From an uncultured Oxalobacteraceae bacterium (GTDB lineage Bacteria > Pseudomonadota > Gammaproteobacteria > Burkholderiales > Burkholderiaceae), in the NCBI GenBank assembly GCA_946480015.1, contig CAMLIL010000009.1, positions 1 through 64,000 of the forward strand: a DNA stretch of 64,000 nucleotides, read 5' to 3'. The first letter of the stretch is position 1; each line of letters begins with the position of its first letter. The position numbers and the translations under genes were made by a program. This document shows, in pieces, positions 19,876 to 29,422 of this stretch. The notes beneath the pieces were generated by a model. That model was not told where the DNA came from. It ran no database searches and worked only from the letters and a program-made list of their open reading frames with translations.

Positions 19876-20283
19876 GGGATGTCACTCCATTATTAATTGA
19901 TCGATAAGCCACGCAGACGATTGTAGAACCCATCCCGCGAAGGCGGCGCGCAGCACGAGCGTCAAATAAAATTGAACGACATTGACTGACAATGCCGGAC
20001 TGTTGGCGCCAAAAGGATTGTTATGAGCAACACCGTCCATGCTTCGACAGGACGGAAACGCGCGCTACCAGAGCGCCAACCGGGATCTCGGCTACGTGCC
20101 GGCCGTCGTGGCGGGGGCCGATGATGTCGTACTGTTTCTGCGGAGCAGGCAAAAACAGTCGCATCGTTGAGTCCGTCGCGGTGCGATTGTGGTGCATCAA
20201 CAATCAAGAAGCACCCGGTAGCATAGTCAACGCATCCACTCCTTCAGGAGCACTTGATGCGTCTTTTTTCCATGACTAGCAGT
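19876..20283. other. Gap with no convincing gene; possible gene fossil
   Basis: This 408-base stretch holds only short open frames. On the + strand, bases about 20041-20168 read in one frame as RQDGNARYQSANRDLGYVP and onward to LFLRSRQKQSHR, which looks protein-like but has no start codon and ends at a stop. It could be a decayed gene remnant. Nothing else recognisable was seen. Confidence 0.3.
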
Positions 20284-21207
20284 TCAGCCCCCCGCACCCG
20301 TGCGCGGATTGAAGGCCAGGTCGCGCTCCATGGCGCGATACAGGTCGCGCGCGCGGTCGCTGCTGGCTGGCGGCAACACCACTTCCAGAATCAGATACAG
20401 GTCGCCGGGCGGTGCGCCCGGGATGCCGCGCCCCTTCAGCCGCAGCTTGCGCCCGCTCTGCGATCCGGCCGGCACGCTGACCTGCACCTGCCCGGACGGC
20501 GTGGGCACGTCGATGTGCGCGCCGAGCGCGGCTTCCCAGGGCGCCACCGGCACCGTCTCAACCACATTGCGGCCCTCGACCCGGTAGCGCTTATCGGCAT
20601 GAAACAAAATTTCGAGAAACAGATCGCCGGCCATGCCGCCGCCGGCACCAGGATGGCCCTGCCCGGCCAGCCGCAATTGCTGGCCCGGCACCACGCCCTT
20701 GGGTATGCGCACCGTGAGCGAGCGCTCGCGGGTGCTGACGCGGCCGTATTCGTCGCGCTGCGGCACGCGCAGGGCGATGGTGCGGTCGGCGCCGTGGTAG
20801 GCGTCGTGCAGGTCGACCATGACGGAAGCGTGGATATCGTCGCCGCGCAGGCCAAAGCCGCCGCCGGGACGGCCGCGCCGCCCCACGTGGGCGAACAGGT
20901 CGGCAAAAAAGTCGCCGCTGCCGAAGCTGTCGGTGTCGGCGTTGGCGAAGTGCGTGTCCCAGCCCGGCGGCGGATGGAATTCCTGGCCGGCCGGCGCGCG
21001 CCCGAGCGCGTCGTAGGCGGCGCGCTTGTCGGCGTCGCCCAGCACCTCGTAGGCTTCGTTGATCTCCTTGGTTTTGTCGCTGGCATCGTGCGCGCGGCTC
21101 ACATCAGGATGGTACTTGCGTACCAGCTTGCGGTAAGCCTTCTTGATGTCGTTCGCCGACGCATCGCTGGCGACGCCCAAGGTCTGGTAGTAGTTCTTGT
21201 ACTGCAC
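20284..21207 (-). CDS. cbpA: DnaJ-class co-chaperone CbpA-like
   Basis: 307 residues: an N-terminal J domain (residues 1-70) with YHPDVSRAHD containing the HPD motif, a glycine-rich linker, and two C-terminal beta-sandwich domains, without the zinc finger of DnaJ. This is the CbpA layout. The GTG start at 21207 ((M)QYKNYYQTLGV) is preceded by GGGAGTG; an ATG at 21237 would add ten residues. Stimulates DnaK ATPase. No CbpM gene is adjacent. Confidence 0.9.
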   Translation of the reverse strand: MQYKNYYQTLGVASDASANDIKKAYRKLVRKYHPDVSRAHDASDKTKEINEAYEVLGDADKRAAYDALGRAPAGQEFHPPPGWDTHFANADTDSFGSGDFFADLFAHVGRRGRPGGGFGLRGDDIHASVMVDLHDAYHGADRTIALRVPQRDEYGRVSTRERSLTVRIPKGVVPGQQLRLAGQGHPGAGGGMAGDLFLEILFHADKRYRVEGRNVVETVPVAPWEAALGAHIDVPTPSGQVQVSVPAGSQSGRKLRLKGRGIPGAPPGDLYLILEVVLPPASSDRARDLYRAMERDLAFNPRTGAGG

Positions 21208-21301
21208 GAATTGCACTCCCGATTCGCTTGTCGTCATCGTACTGCGCAGGCAGCGCGCGGTGCGCACGCTTGCGCGTCGTGTCTTGAGAAAGGGAATTAA
21301 C

Positions 21302-22204
21302 ATGAGCAAGCCGATGAAATACACCGCGTTCGCATTGCTGGCGCTGGCCTTGCTGGCCATCGCGGCGGTGCTGGCGGGCAGCATGCTGGGCGAGCGAAAG
21401 ATGGCCCGCAAGATCAGCGTGGCGGTTCTTCCGGTTGCGGTGCCGGACGGGCGGGTTGAAATCGAGCGCGGGCGCTACCTGTTCAGCACGCGCGGCTGCG
21501 CCGATTGCCATGGCGCCAACGGCAGCGGGCGCGAGGTGATCCGCAGTCCCGGCATGCTGGTGCGCGCGCCCAATATCACCCGCGGCGACAACAGCGTCAC
21601 GGCGGAGTACCGCGTCGAAGACTGGGTGCGCACGCTGCGCCATGGCGTCAAGCCGGACGGCAGGCCGGTGATGATCATGCCCAGCGAAGACTTCAACCGC
21701 ATGCCCGATCAAGACGTGGGCGCGCTGATCGCCTACATCCACACGCTGGCGCCGGCCCCGGGCCAGCCGGCCACGGTGCAGCTGCCGCTGATGGTCAAGG
21801 TGATGTACGCCTTCGGCATGGTGCGCGACGCCGCCGAGATCATCGACCACAGCTTGGCGCCGGCGGCGCCGATCCCGGCGCAAGTGTCGCTGGCCCACGG
21901 CGCTTACGTGGCCAACAGCTGCATCAGCTGCCACGGTCCGGGCTTTTCGGGAGGGCGCATTCCCGGCGCGCCGGCCGAGTGGCCGGCGCCGGCCAACCTG
22001 ACCCCGGGCAGCGGCAGCGCCATGGTGCGCTACCCGACGCCGGAAGTGTTCATGGCGATGCTGCGCAGCGGCCAGCGGCCCGACGGCACCCCGATCAGCG
22101 CGGTGATGCCGTTCACCTCGCTGGGCCAGCTGACCGACACCGACGTGCGCGCGCTGCACCATTATCTGCGCAGCCTGCCGCCGCGCGCGGCCGGGCAGCG
22201 CTGA
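21302..22204 (+). CDS. Membrane-anchored dihaem cytochrome c
   Basis: 300 residues. An N-terminal hydrophobic segment (residues 7-28) is a signal anchor. Two class I haem motifs follow, C66-xx-C69-H70 (GCADCHG) and C207-xx-C210-H211 (SCISCHG), each in its own cytochrome c domain. Similar tandem cytochromes serve alcohol or aldehyde dehydrogenases as electron acceptors, but no dehydrogenase gene is adjacent here. Divergent from cbpA; its stop abuts the stop of the convergent crystallin-like gene. Confidence 0.88.
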   Translation: MSKPMKYTAFALLALALLAIAAVLAGSMLGERKMARKISVAVLPVAVPDGRVEIERGRYLFSTRGCADCHGANGSGREVIRSPGMLVRAPNITRGDNSVTAEYRVEDWVRTLRHGVKPDGRPVMIMPSEDFNRMPDQDVGALIAYIHTLAPAPGQPATVQLPLMVKVMYAFGMVRDAAEIIDHSLAPAAPIPAQVSLAHGAYVANSCISCHGPGFSGGRIPGAPAEWPAPANLTPGSGSAMVRYPTPEVFMAMLRSGQRPDGTPISAVMPFTSLGQLTDTDVRALHHYLRSLPPRAAGQR

Positions 22205-22876
22205 TCAGCGCAGCCGGCGCATCGACGACAGCTGGCTGCTCAAGCCGCCCAGATGCGGGTAGCGCCCCGGTCCAAAGACCTGGCACTGGCCGCGGAAGTC
22301 GGCGTGTTCGCAGAACTCCCACTGGCCGTAGTGGATGATGATGGACTGGGTGCGGTCGTTGAAATTGAGGGCGCCGAAGTCGCGCAGCACGCGCTCGCTG
22401 GTTTCGCGCCGGTCGCCGCTGAACTCGGCGTGACGGAACAGTTCGACGGCCGCGCCGCGCTCGTCGTTGCGGTCGTCGCGATAATCGCGGCCATCGCGGC
22501 CATCGCGATTAGCGTGCTCCTCGCGCCAGTCGCTGCGGCGCTCCCGATCCCAGCCCTGGCCGCCGCCGACCTCGCGAATCGACGAAACGCGGTTGTCCAG
22601 GCGTTTCAGATCCGGATACTCGCCGCGCTCGAGCACCACGCAGCGGCCCCGGAAATCCGGTGCCGCGCACACTTCCCAGCGGCCGGAGCGCACCACCATG
22701 CTCGACGTACGGTCGTCGAAACCGATCTCGGACAGTTCGCGCACCGGCCCCTGCAGCGTGACATTGCGCCCGCCGAATTCGGGACGCGAGTACAAGGTCA
22801 GTTCGCCGGCTTGGGCAGCCTGCGCCAGACAGGAAGCGCCGGCCAGCAGCGCGATGGTGAGTGAACGTTTTAACAT
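22205..22876 (-). CDS. Secreted beta/gamma-crystallin domain protein
   Basis: 223 residues starting MLKRSLTIALLAGASCLAQAAQA, a signal peptide. Two crystallin-like halves follow: residues about 25-105 (LTLYSRPEFGGRNVTL, WEVCAAPDFRGRC) and 140-223 (VELFRHAEFSGDRRE, WEFCEHADFRGQC), joined by a very acidic/basic Arg-Asp-rich linker (about 108-138). Such bacterial crystallins are often calcium-binding envelope or extracellular proteins; the canonical calcium motif is not clear here. Confidence 0.85.
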   Translation of the reverse strand: MLKRSLTIALLAGASCLAQAAQAGELTLYSRPEFGGRNVTLQGPVRELSEIGFDDRTSSMVVRSGRWEVCAAPDFRGRCVVLERGEYPDLKRLDNRVSSIREVGGGQGWDRERRSDWREEHANRDGRDGRDYRDDRNDERGAAVELFRHAEFSGDRRETSERVLRDFGALNFNDRTQSIIIHYGQWEFCEHADFRGQCQVFGPGRYPHLGGLSSQLSSMRRLR

Positions 22877-23052
22877 GACGATATCCTTGACTGATCGATT
22901 CGAGAGGCCCAATGCCAACGAGCGTATAACGGTCCGCCGGGCCGGCGCGGCGACACCGATGCGTAACAAATGGCAACCGCGGCAGCGGCGTGCAAAGCCT
23001 CAGGACGGCAAATAGTCAGTAGAATTGCCGTTTTGCCCGAGCTGCATTATCC

Positions 23053-24429
23053 ATGAGCGCCAGCCCCTCCGCCGTCCGCACCGAAATCGCCGCCCTGTGG
23101 CAGCTGGCCTGGCCGATGCTGGTCGGGCAGATCGCCACCGTTGGCATGGGCGTGGCCGACGTGGCCATGACGGGCCACGTGAGCGCCGACCAGCTGGGCG
23201 CGGTGTCGCTGGGGGCGTCGGTGTGGACCATCATCCTGGTCACGGTGATCGGCACCATGATGGCGATTAATACCGTCGTGGCGCACGACATGGGCGCCGC
23301 GCGCTTCGACCGGATACCCCATTCGGTGCGCCAGTCCTTGTGGAAGGGCGTCGGCGTGGGCGTGGCGGCATGCCTGCTGGCCAACCTGGCCACGCTGGTG
23401 TTCGACCATATCGGGCTGGAAGCGCCAGTGGCGCGCAATGCGTCCATGTTCGTGCATGTGATCAGCCTCGGGCTGCCTGCCTTCGCCTGCTACCGCGCGC
23501 TGTACGGCTACACCACCTCGATCAACCAGACCAAGCCGGTGATGGTGATCGCCCTCTTCGGCCTGCTGTTCAACATCGCCGTCAACTGGCTGCTGGTGTT
23601 CGGGAACTGGGGCTTGCCACAGCTCGGCGCGGTCGGCTGCGCGGTCTCCACCGCCATCGGCATGTGGCTGATGCTGGCCGCCATGGTGTTCTGGATCCGC
23701 TACGCCGAACCCTACCGCCAGACCGACCCGTTCACCCATTGGGAGTGGCCCAACTGGAGCGAGATCGCCAGCATGCTGCGCCTGGGCGTGCCGATCGGCG
23801 TGACCTATTTTGCCGAAGTGAGCGCCTTCGGCGCCGTCAGCCTGCTGCTGGCGCCGTTCGGCGTGGTGCAGGTGGCGGCCAACCAGATCGCGCTCAATTT
23901 TTCCTCGCTGACCTTCATGGTGCCGCTCACCTTCGGCATCGCCCTGATCAGCCGCGTCGGCCAGGCGCTGGGCGAAGGCAATCCGGCGCGCGCCCGTTTC
24001 GTGGCCTGGACCGGCGTGCGCATGTCGCTGGTGTTCGCGGTCGGCTCGGCCGCCTTCATCGCCGCCTTCCGCTGGCAGATCGCGCGCGCCTACACCTCCG
24101 ACCCGGCGGTGCAGGAATTGAGCGCGCACCTGCTGTTGCTGGCCGCCGTGTTCCAGCTGTCCGATGCCGCCCAGGTAGCCACCTCGAGCGCCATCCGCGG
24201 CTACCAGGTCACGCGCGCGCCGATGCAGATCCAGCTGCTGGCCTTCTGGGGCGTGTCGCTGCCGGTCGGCTTCGTGCTCGGCAGCGCCCCATCCTGGCTG
24301 CCGTTCGCGCCCGCCGTGCCGATGGCCGCCACCGGCTACTGGATCGGGCTGGTGCTCGGCCTGACCGTGGCCGCGCTGCTGCTGTCGCTGTCGCTGTACC
24401 GGTTAGCCAGGGAACGGCTGAGCCCCTGA
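23053..24429 (+). CDS. MATE-family multidrug efflux transporter
   Basis: 458 residues with about twelve hydrophobic segments and the two-fold repeat of the NorM branch of MATE transporters (AWPMLVGQIATVGMGVADVAMTG at the start; GVPIGVTYFAEVSAFG opening the second half). These pumps export cationic drugs using Na+ or H+. Start supported by the typical short cytosolic N-terminus. The peptidase gene follows 29 bases downstream, but the functions look unrelated. Confidence 0.92.
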   Translation: MSASPSAVRTEIAALWQLAWPMLVGQIATVGMGVADVAMTGHVSADQLGAVSLGASVWTIILVTVIGTMMAINTVVAHDMGAARFDRIPHSVRQSLWKGVGVGVAACLLANLATLVFDHIGLEAPVARNASMFVHVISLGLPAFACYRALYGYTTSINQTKPVMVIALFGLLFNIAVNWLLVFGNWGLPQLGAVGCAVSTAIGMWLMLAAMVFWIRYAEPYRQTDPFTHWEWPNWSEIASMLRLGVPIGVTYFAEVSAFGAVSLLLAPFGVVQVAANQIALNFSSLTFMVPLTFGIALISRVGQALGEGNPARARFVAWTGVRMSLVFAVGSAAFIAAFRWQIARAYTSDPAVQELSAHLLLLAAVFQLSDAAQVATSSAIRGYQVTRAPMQIQLLAFWGVSLPVGFVLGSAPSWLPFAPAVPMAATGYWIGLVLGLTVAALLLSLSLYRLARERLSP

Positions 24430-24458
24430 TTTTTTTCACCACTCCACAAGAGAGATCC

Positions 24459-26672
24459 ATGCGAATGACCCTATGCCTGCTCGCTGCACTGTCAGCCGCC
24501 CCCGCCAGCGCGGAGCGCCTGACACTGGACCGCATCCACGCCGACCCGGCGCTGGCGGGACCAGCCGTGCGTACCCTGCGCGTGTCGCCCGACGGCGCAC
24601 ACGTGACCTTCCTGCGCGGCCGCGCCGACAACCAGTTCCAGCTCGACCTGTGGGAATACAATGTGCGCGACAAACGCAGCGCGCGCATGGTCGATTCGAC
24701 CGCGCTGGCGCCGAACGAAACGCTGTCGCCCGAAGAACAGGCGCGGCGCGAGCGCACCCGCACGGCCAACCTGTCCGGCATCCTGAACTACAGCTGGTCG
24801 CCGGACGGCAAGCAGCTGCTGGTGCCGCTGGCCGGGGACCTGTACCTGGTCGACGCGGCCCATCCCGAGCAGGCGCGCAAGGTCGCCAGCTGCAATGTGG
24901 CCGATCCCAGGATTTCCCCGCGCGGACGCTATCTGTCCTTCGTGCGCAAGCAGAACCTGTTCGTGATCGATCTGGCCAACGGCGAAGAGCGCCAGCTCAC
25001 CAGCGACGGCGGCGGCACCGTGTTCAATGGCGAGGCCGAATTCGTGGCGCAGGAAGAAATGGGCCAGACCACCGGCTACTACTGGGCGCCGGACGATTCG
25101 GCCATCGCCTACAAGCGCTACGACGAGGCGCCGGTGCCGGTGGTGCGGCGCGTCGAGATCCAGGCCGACCGCACCGACGTGATCGAGCAGCGCTACCCCG
25201 CCGCGGGCGATCCGAACGTGCTGGTCGGCCTGCGCATCGTGTCGCCAAACGGTGGCCCGTCGCGCGCGGTCGACCTGGGACCGGACCCCGACATCTATCT
25301 GGTGCGCGCCGACTGGAGCGCCGACAGCCGCCAGCTGATGATGCAGGTCCAGACGCGCGACCAGAAAAAGCTCGACCTGATCGCGGTCGACGCGGCCACC
25401 CTGGCCAGGCGCACCCTGATCAGCGAAACCTCGTCCACCTGGGTCAACCTGCACGACGACCTGCGCGTGCTGCCGAAAAGCCGCCACTTCATCTGGGCGT
25501 CGGAACGCAGCGGCAACAAGCACCTGTACCTGTACGACATGAACGGCAAGCTGCTGCACCCGCTCACCGAGGGAAACTGGGGCGTGGACAATCTGCTGGC
25601 GGTGGATGAAGCGGCCGGCCGCGTGTACTTCGCCTCGAACCGCGACGCAATCATCGACAAGCAGATCTACGCGGTACGCCTGGACGGCGCCGGGGCCGGC
25701 AAGCCGCAGCGCATCAGCAGCGGCGACGGCTGGCACGAGGCGGCCTTCGCGCGCAATGGCCAGATCTATGTCGACACCTTCTCCGACCCCAGCACGCCTC
25801 CGCAGGTATCGCTGCGCAAGGCCGACGGCAGCATGCTGAGCTGGCTCGAAAAGAACGCCCTCGACAGCAGCCATCCGTACGCCAGGTATATGGACAGCCA
25901 CCTGCCGGTCACCTACGGCACGCTCAAGGCCGACGATGGGCAGACCCTGTACTACTCGCTGATCAAGCCGGCCAACTTCGATCCGGCCAGGCGCTATCCG
26001 GTATTCCTGTCGACCTATGGCGGACCGCACGCGCAGCACGTCACGCGCCAGTGGGACAAGCCGTTTTACCAGTACATGGCGCAGCAGGGCTTTGTGGTGT
26101 TCAGGCTGGACAACCGCGGCTCATCGCGGCGCGAGATCCCCTTCACCGCCGCGATCCACGGCGCGCTGGGCAAACATGAAGTCGAAGACCAGCTCACCGG
26201 CATCGACTGGCTGGGGCAGCAAAGCTTCGTCGATCCCAAGCGCATCGGCGTGTTCGGCTGGAGCTACGGCGGCTTCATGACCCTGCGCCTGCTGGCGGCG
26301 GCTTCCGACAGGATCGCCGCCGGCGTGGCGGTCGCGCCGGTGACCGACTGGGCGCTGTACGACACCCACTACACCGAGCGCTATGTGGGCGGTACGCCGA
26401 AAGCCTTGCCGCAGGCGTACCAGGAAAGCGGCGTGTTCGCGCATCTGGACGGACTCAAGTCGCCCCTGCTGCTGGTGCACGGCATGGCCGACGACAACGT
26501 CCTGTTCACCAACAGCACGCGCCTGATCGATGCGCTGGTCAACCGCGGCGTGCAGTTCGACCTGATGACCTACCCCGGCGCCAAGCATGGCATCTCGGCG
26601 CGCAAGAGCCAGCGCCATGTGTACGGGATGATCGAAGCGTTCTTCAGGCGCCAGCTGCAGCCGGAGAAATAA
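24459..26672 (+). CDS. Dipeptidyl peptidase IV (S9B) family protein
   Basis: 737 residues with a signal peptide (MRMTLCLLAALSAAPASA), an N-terminal beta-propeller domain (about 40-470) and a C-terminal alpha/beta hydrolase. The catalytic triad is visible: S602 in FGWSYGGF, D679 in HGMADDNVLF and H710 in AKHGIS. The propeller glutamate pair that binds the substrate amino terminus is in VAQEEMGQTTGYYWAP. Cleaves Xaa-Pro dipeptides, probably in the periplasm. A longer in-frame extension upstream through the MATE gene is not real. Confidence 0.93.
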   Translation: MRMTLCLLAALSAAPASAERLTLDRIHADPALAGPAVRTLRVSPDGAHVTFLRGRADNQFQLDLWEYNVRDKRSARMVDSTALAPNETLSPEEQARRERTRTANLSGILNYSWSPDGKQLLVPLAGDLYLVDAAHPEQARKVASCNVADPRISPRGRYLSFVRKQNLFVIDLANGEERQLTSDGGGTVFNGEAEFVAQEEMGQTTGYYWAPDDSAIAYKRYDEAPVPVVRRVEIQADRTDVIEQRYPAAGDPNVLVGLRIVSPNGGPSRAVDLGPDPDIYLVRADWSADSRQLMMQVQTRDQKKLDLIAVDAATLARRTLISETSSTWVNLHDDLRVLPKSRHFIWASERSGNKHLYLYDMNGKLLHPLTEGNWGVDNLLAVDEAAGRVYFASNRDAIIDKQIYAVRLDGAGAGKPQRISSGDGWHEAAFARNGQIYVDTFSDPSTPPQVSLRKADGSMLSWLEKNALDSSHPYARYMDSHLPVTYGTLKADDGQTLYYSLIKPANFDPARRYPVFLSTYGGPHAQHVTRQWDKPFYQYMAQQGFVVFRLDNRGSSRREIPFTAAIHGALGKHEVEDQLTGIDWLGQQSFVDPKRIGVFGWSYGGFMTLRLLAAASDRIAAGVAVAPVTDWALYDTHYTERYVGGTPKALPQAYQESGVFAHLDGLKSPLLLVHGMADDNVLFTNSTRLIDALVNRGVQFDLMTYPGAKHGISARKSQRHVYGMIEAFFRRQLQPEK

Positions 26673-26729
26673 GCCGACGGACGATGCAAAAAAAGCTATA
26701 CTTGCCGAAATTTTAAGTTGAGGTAAGTA

Positions 26730-27644
26730 GTGTTGACGTTTCTTTCCGCGCACGGTCAGATCGTGCTGGCGGCGTGCCTGCTGTATGGCCTGTTGGCAGC
26801 CGCATCGCTTGGCGTGAGCGTCGGCACGCGCTCGCGCCCGGCCAGCCAGCTGCGCCTGCAGGTCAATGCGTGGTGGCTGATCTTCCCGGTGGTGAGCGCC
26901 AGCCTGATGTTCTATCCGGTCGGTCCGGCCATCCTCGTGCTGGGCATCGGTGTCCTGGCCGCGCGCGAACTGGCGCCGCATGCCAGGCGCGCGCGGCTCC
27001 TGTTCGCCGTCTTCATCGCGCAGCTGGCCGCGTTCGCGGCGCTGGCGTGGATCTGGCCACCGCTGGGCATGGCGATCGCGGCCATGATCGGCGCCATCAC
27101 CAGCGCCTGGTACTGCCTGGCCGGAACCCGCGCCGGCCTTCTGCTGGCAGCGTTCAGCATGACCATGGCCGGCCTGGGCTTCATCGTCGCGCTGACGGAT
27201 CTTCCGCTGGCGCCCGGCATCCTGCTGGCCTGGCTGTTCTACCTGTTCGTACTGACGGCGCTGAACGATATCGGCCAGTTCGTCTTCGGCACCCTGTTCG
27301 GCAAGCAGAAGATCGTGCGCCATATCAGTCCCAACAAAACCTGGCAGGGCCTGGGCGGCGGCATTCTCGTCAGCGTGCTGGTGTCGCTCACCTTGGGCGA
27401 ATACCTGCGGCTGGCGGCCAGCCAGCGCTGGCTGATCGCGGTCGGCGTGCTGCTGTCGCTGGGCGGCTTTGCCGGCGATGTCGGATTTTCGGCACTCAAG
27501 CGCCGGCTCGGCATCAAGGATTTTTCGCAGCTCATTCCCGGCCACGGCGGCATCCTCGACCGGGTCGACAGCCTGGTGCTGACCGCCCCCCTGCTCTACG
27601 TCGCACTGCGCTATACCATCAACCAGGAAATGGGCTACCTATGA
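26730..27644 (+). CDS. ynbB: CDP-diglyceride synthase-like protein (CdsA family, YnbB-like)
   Basis: 304 residues, about eight hydrophobic segments. The C-terminal CdsA signature is intact: SALKRRLGIKDFSQLIPGHG, then GILDRVDSL. CdsA enzymes make CDP-diacylglycerol from phosphatidate and CTP at the inner membrane. GTG start at 26730 behind GAGG. It overlaps the following alpha/beta hydrolase-methyltransferase gene by ATGA. Company with YnbC-, YnbA- and YnbD-like genes shows this is the accessory YnbB type rather than the housekeeping CdsA, which would normally lie in the uppS-dxr region. Confidence 0.88.
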   Translation: MLTFLSAHGQIVLAACLLYGLLAAASLGVSVGTRSRPASQLRLQVNAWWLIFPVVSASLMFYPVGPAILVLGIGVLAARELAPHARRARLLFAVFIAQLAAFAALAWIWPPLGMAIAAMIGAITSAWYCLAGTRAGLLLAAFSMTMAGLGFIVALTDLPLAPGILLAWLFYLFVLTALNDIGQFVFGTLFGKQKIVRHISPNKTWQGLGGGILVSVLVSLTLGEYLRLAASQRWLIAVGVLLSLGGFAGDVGFSALKRRLGIKDFSQLIPGHGGILDRVDSLVLTAPLLYVALRYTINQEMGYL

Positions 27645-29422
27645 AAATCGAACAGCCAAGTGCGTGGACCGCGAGCGAATCGGGTTTCGACGGCGCCGAC
27701 GGCACGCGGCTGTTCTACCGCAGCTGGCGGCCGCTGGCCGACGCCAGGCGCGCCCTGGTCTTCCTGCACCGCGGGCACGAGCACTCCGGACGCATCGGTC
27801 CGCTGGTCGAGCAGTTCGGGCGGCATGACGCCTGGGCTTTCGCGTTCGACGCGCGCGGCCACGGGCACTCGCCGGGCGAACGCGGTTTCGCGCCCGGTTT
27901 CGACACCATGGTCCAGGACCTCGACAGCTTTGTGGCGCACATCGAGCGCGCCCACGGCATCGCCCGCGAGAACATGGTCGTCGTGGCCAACAGCGTGGGC
28001 GCGGTGATCGCCGCCACCTGGCTGCACGACTACGCACCGCGCGTGCGCGGCGTGATCATGGCCGCGGCGGCTTTCAGCATCAAGCTGTACGTGCCGCTGG
28101 CCAAACCGTCGTTGCGGCTGGCGCGCCGCTTCAAGCCCGATCTTGCGGTGACCAGCTATATCCGGCCCGGCATGCTGACCCACTCGGCCGAGCAGGCCGC
28201 CGCGTACGGCGCCGATCCGCTGATCGCCAAGGCGATCTCAGCCAAAATCCTGCTGGAGCTGGCCGACACCGCCAAGCGCGTGGTGGCCGACGCCGCCGCC
28301 ATCGACGCGCCGGTCCTGATGCTGGCCGCCGAGCGCGATTTCGTCGTCAGCCTGGCGCCCCAGCAGCGCTTTTTCGAGCGCCTGTCGTCGCCGCTGAAAC
28401 GCTTCGTGGTGCTGGAAGACTGCTACCACGCGGTGTTCTACGAACGCGATACCCGCGTGGCGATCGAAGAAAGCCGCAGCTTCATCGACAACTGTTTCGG
28501 GCAAGAGCTGCCGCCGCTGAAGCAGTACCGCTATGCGGACCGGGCCAGCCACAGCGCCAGGTGCTACGAAGCGATGAAAAAAGGCGATGGCGCCGGCGTG
28601 CTGGCGTCGCTGTCGTACCGGCTCCAGCGCAGCATGCTGCACTCGATCGGCCACCTGAGCGACGGTATGAGGATCGGCCTGACCCACGGCTTCGATTCGG
28701 GCGCCTCGCTCGATTATGTGTACCGCAACCAGGCCGGCGGGCGGCTGGGCATCGGCAAGTTCATCGACCGCGGCTACCTCGACGCGGTCGGCTGGCGCGG
28801 CATCCGCCTGCGCAAGGTGCATCTGCAAAGCGCGCTGTCGGCGCTGATCGCCGCCCATCGCGGCCCCGCGCCGCTGCGCATACTCGATGTGGCGGCCGGC
28901 TCCGGGCGCTATGTGCTGGAGACCCTCAAGCGCTTCCAGGATGTGCCGATGGAGGCGACACTGCGCGACTTCGCCCAGCACAACCTGGATCAGGCACGCC
29001 GGCTGGCCGAACGGCTTGACCTCCAGGCCGCTGTGCGCTTCCAGCTGCGCGACGCCTTCGACAGCGCCAGCTATCGGCTTGAAGACGGGCAGTACGACAT
29101 CGTGATCGTCTCGGGACTGTACGAGCTGTTCGCGGAAAACGCGCCGGTGGTGCGCTCGCTGCGCGCCATCGGGGGCGCGATGCGCGATGGCGCGCACCTG
29201 ATCTACACCGGCCAGCCTTGGCATCCGCAACTCGACATGATCGCGCACACGCTCGGCAATCACCAGGGCAAGCCGTGGATCATGCGTCCGCGTCCGCAGG
29301 CCGAACTCGATGGCCTGGTGGCGGGCGCGGGCTGCCGCAAGATCGCCACGCAGATCGGCCTGGAAGGCATTTTTACCGTGTCGGTGGCGCGGAAAACCGC
29401 AGCGCCTGACCCAGACGATTGA
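27641..29422 (+). CDS. ynbC: Bifunctional alpha/beta hydrolase / SAM methyltransferase (YnbC-like)
   Basis: 593 residues. The N-terminal alpha/beta hydrolase (about 15-295) resembles monoacylglycerol lipase/lysophospholipase: HRGHEHSGR, nucleophile S118 in ANSVGA (GxSxG with the first Gly replaced by Ala-Asn), acid in AAERDFVV and histidine in DCYHAVFYE. The C-terminal class I methyltransferase (about 395-590) has motif I ILDVAAGSGRYVLE. This fused layout matches E. coli YnbC. Coupled to the CdsA-like gene by ATGA; its 3' end overlaps the convergent CDP-alcohol transferase gene by 50 bases. Confidence 0.9.
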   Translation: MKIEQPSAWTASESGFDGADGTRLFYRSWRPLADARRALVFLHRGHEHSGRIGPLVEQFGRHDAWAFAFDARGHGHSPGERGFAPGFDTMVQDLDSFVAHIERAHGIARENMVVVANSVGAVIAATWLHDYAPRVRGVIMAAAAFSIKLYVPLAKPSLRLARRFKPDLAVTSYIRPGMLTHSAEQAAAYGADPLIAKAISAKILLELADTAKRVVADAAAIDAPVLMLAAERDFVVSLAPQQRFFERLSSPLKRFVVLEDCYHAVFYERDTRVAIEESRSFIDNCFGQELPPLKQYRYADRASHSARCYEAMKKGDGAGVLASLSYRLQRSMLHSIGHLSDGMRIGLTHGFDSGASLDYVYRNQAGGRLGIGKFIDRGYLDAVGWRGIRLRKVHLQSALSALIAAHRGPAPLRILDVAAGSGRYVLETLKRFQDVPMEATLRDFAQHNLDQARRLAERLDLQAAVRFQLRDAFDSASYRLEDGQYDIVIVSGLYELFAENAPVVRSLRAIGGAMRDGAHLIYTGQPWHPQLDMIAHTLGNHQGKPWIMRPRPQAELDGLVAGAGCRKIATQIGLEGIFTVSVARKTAAPDPDD

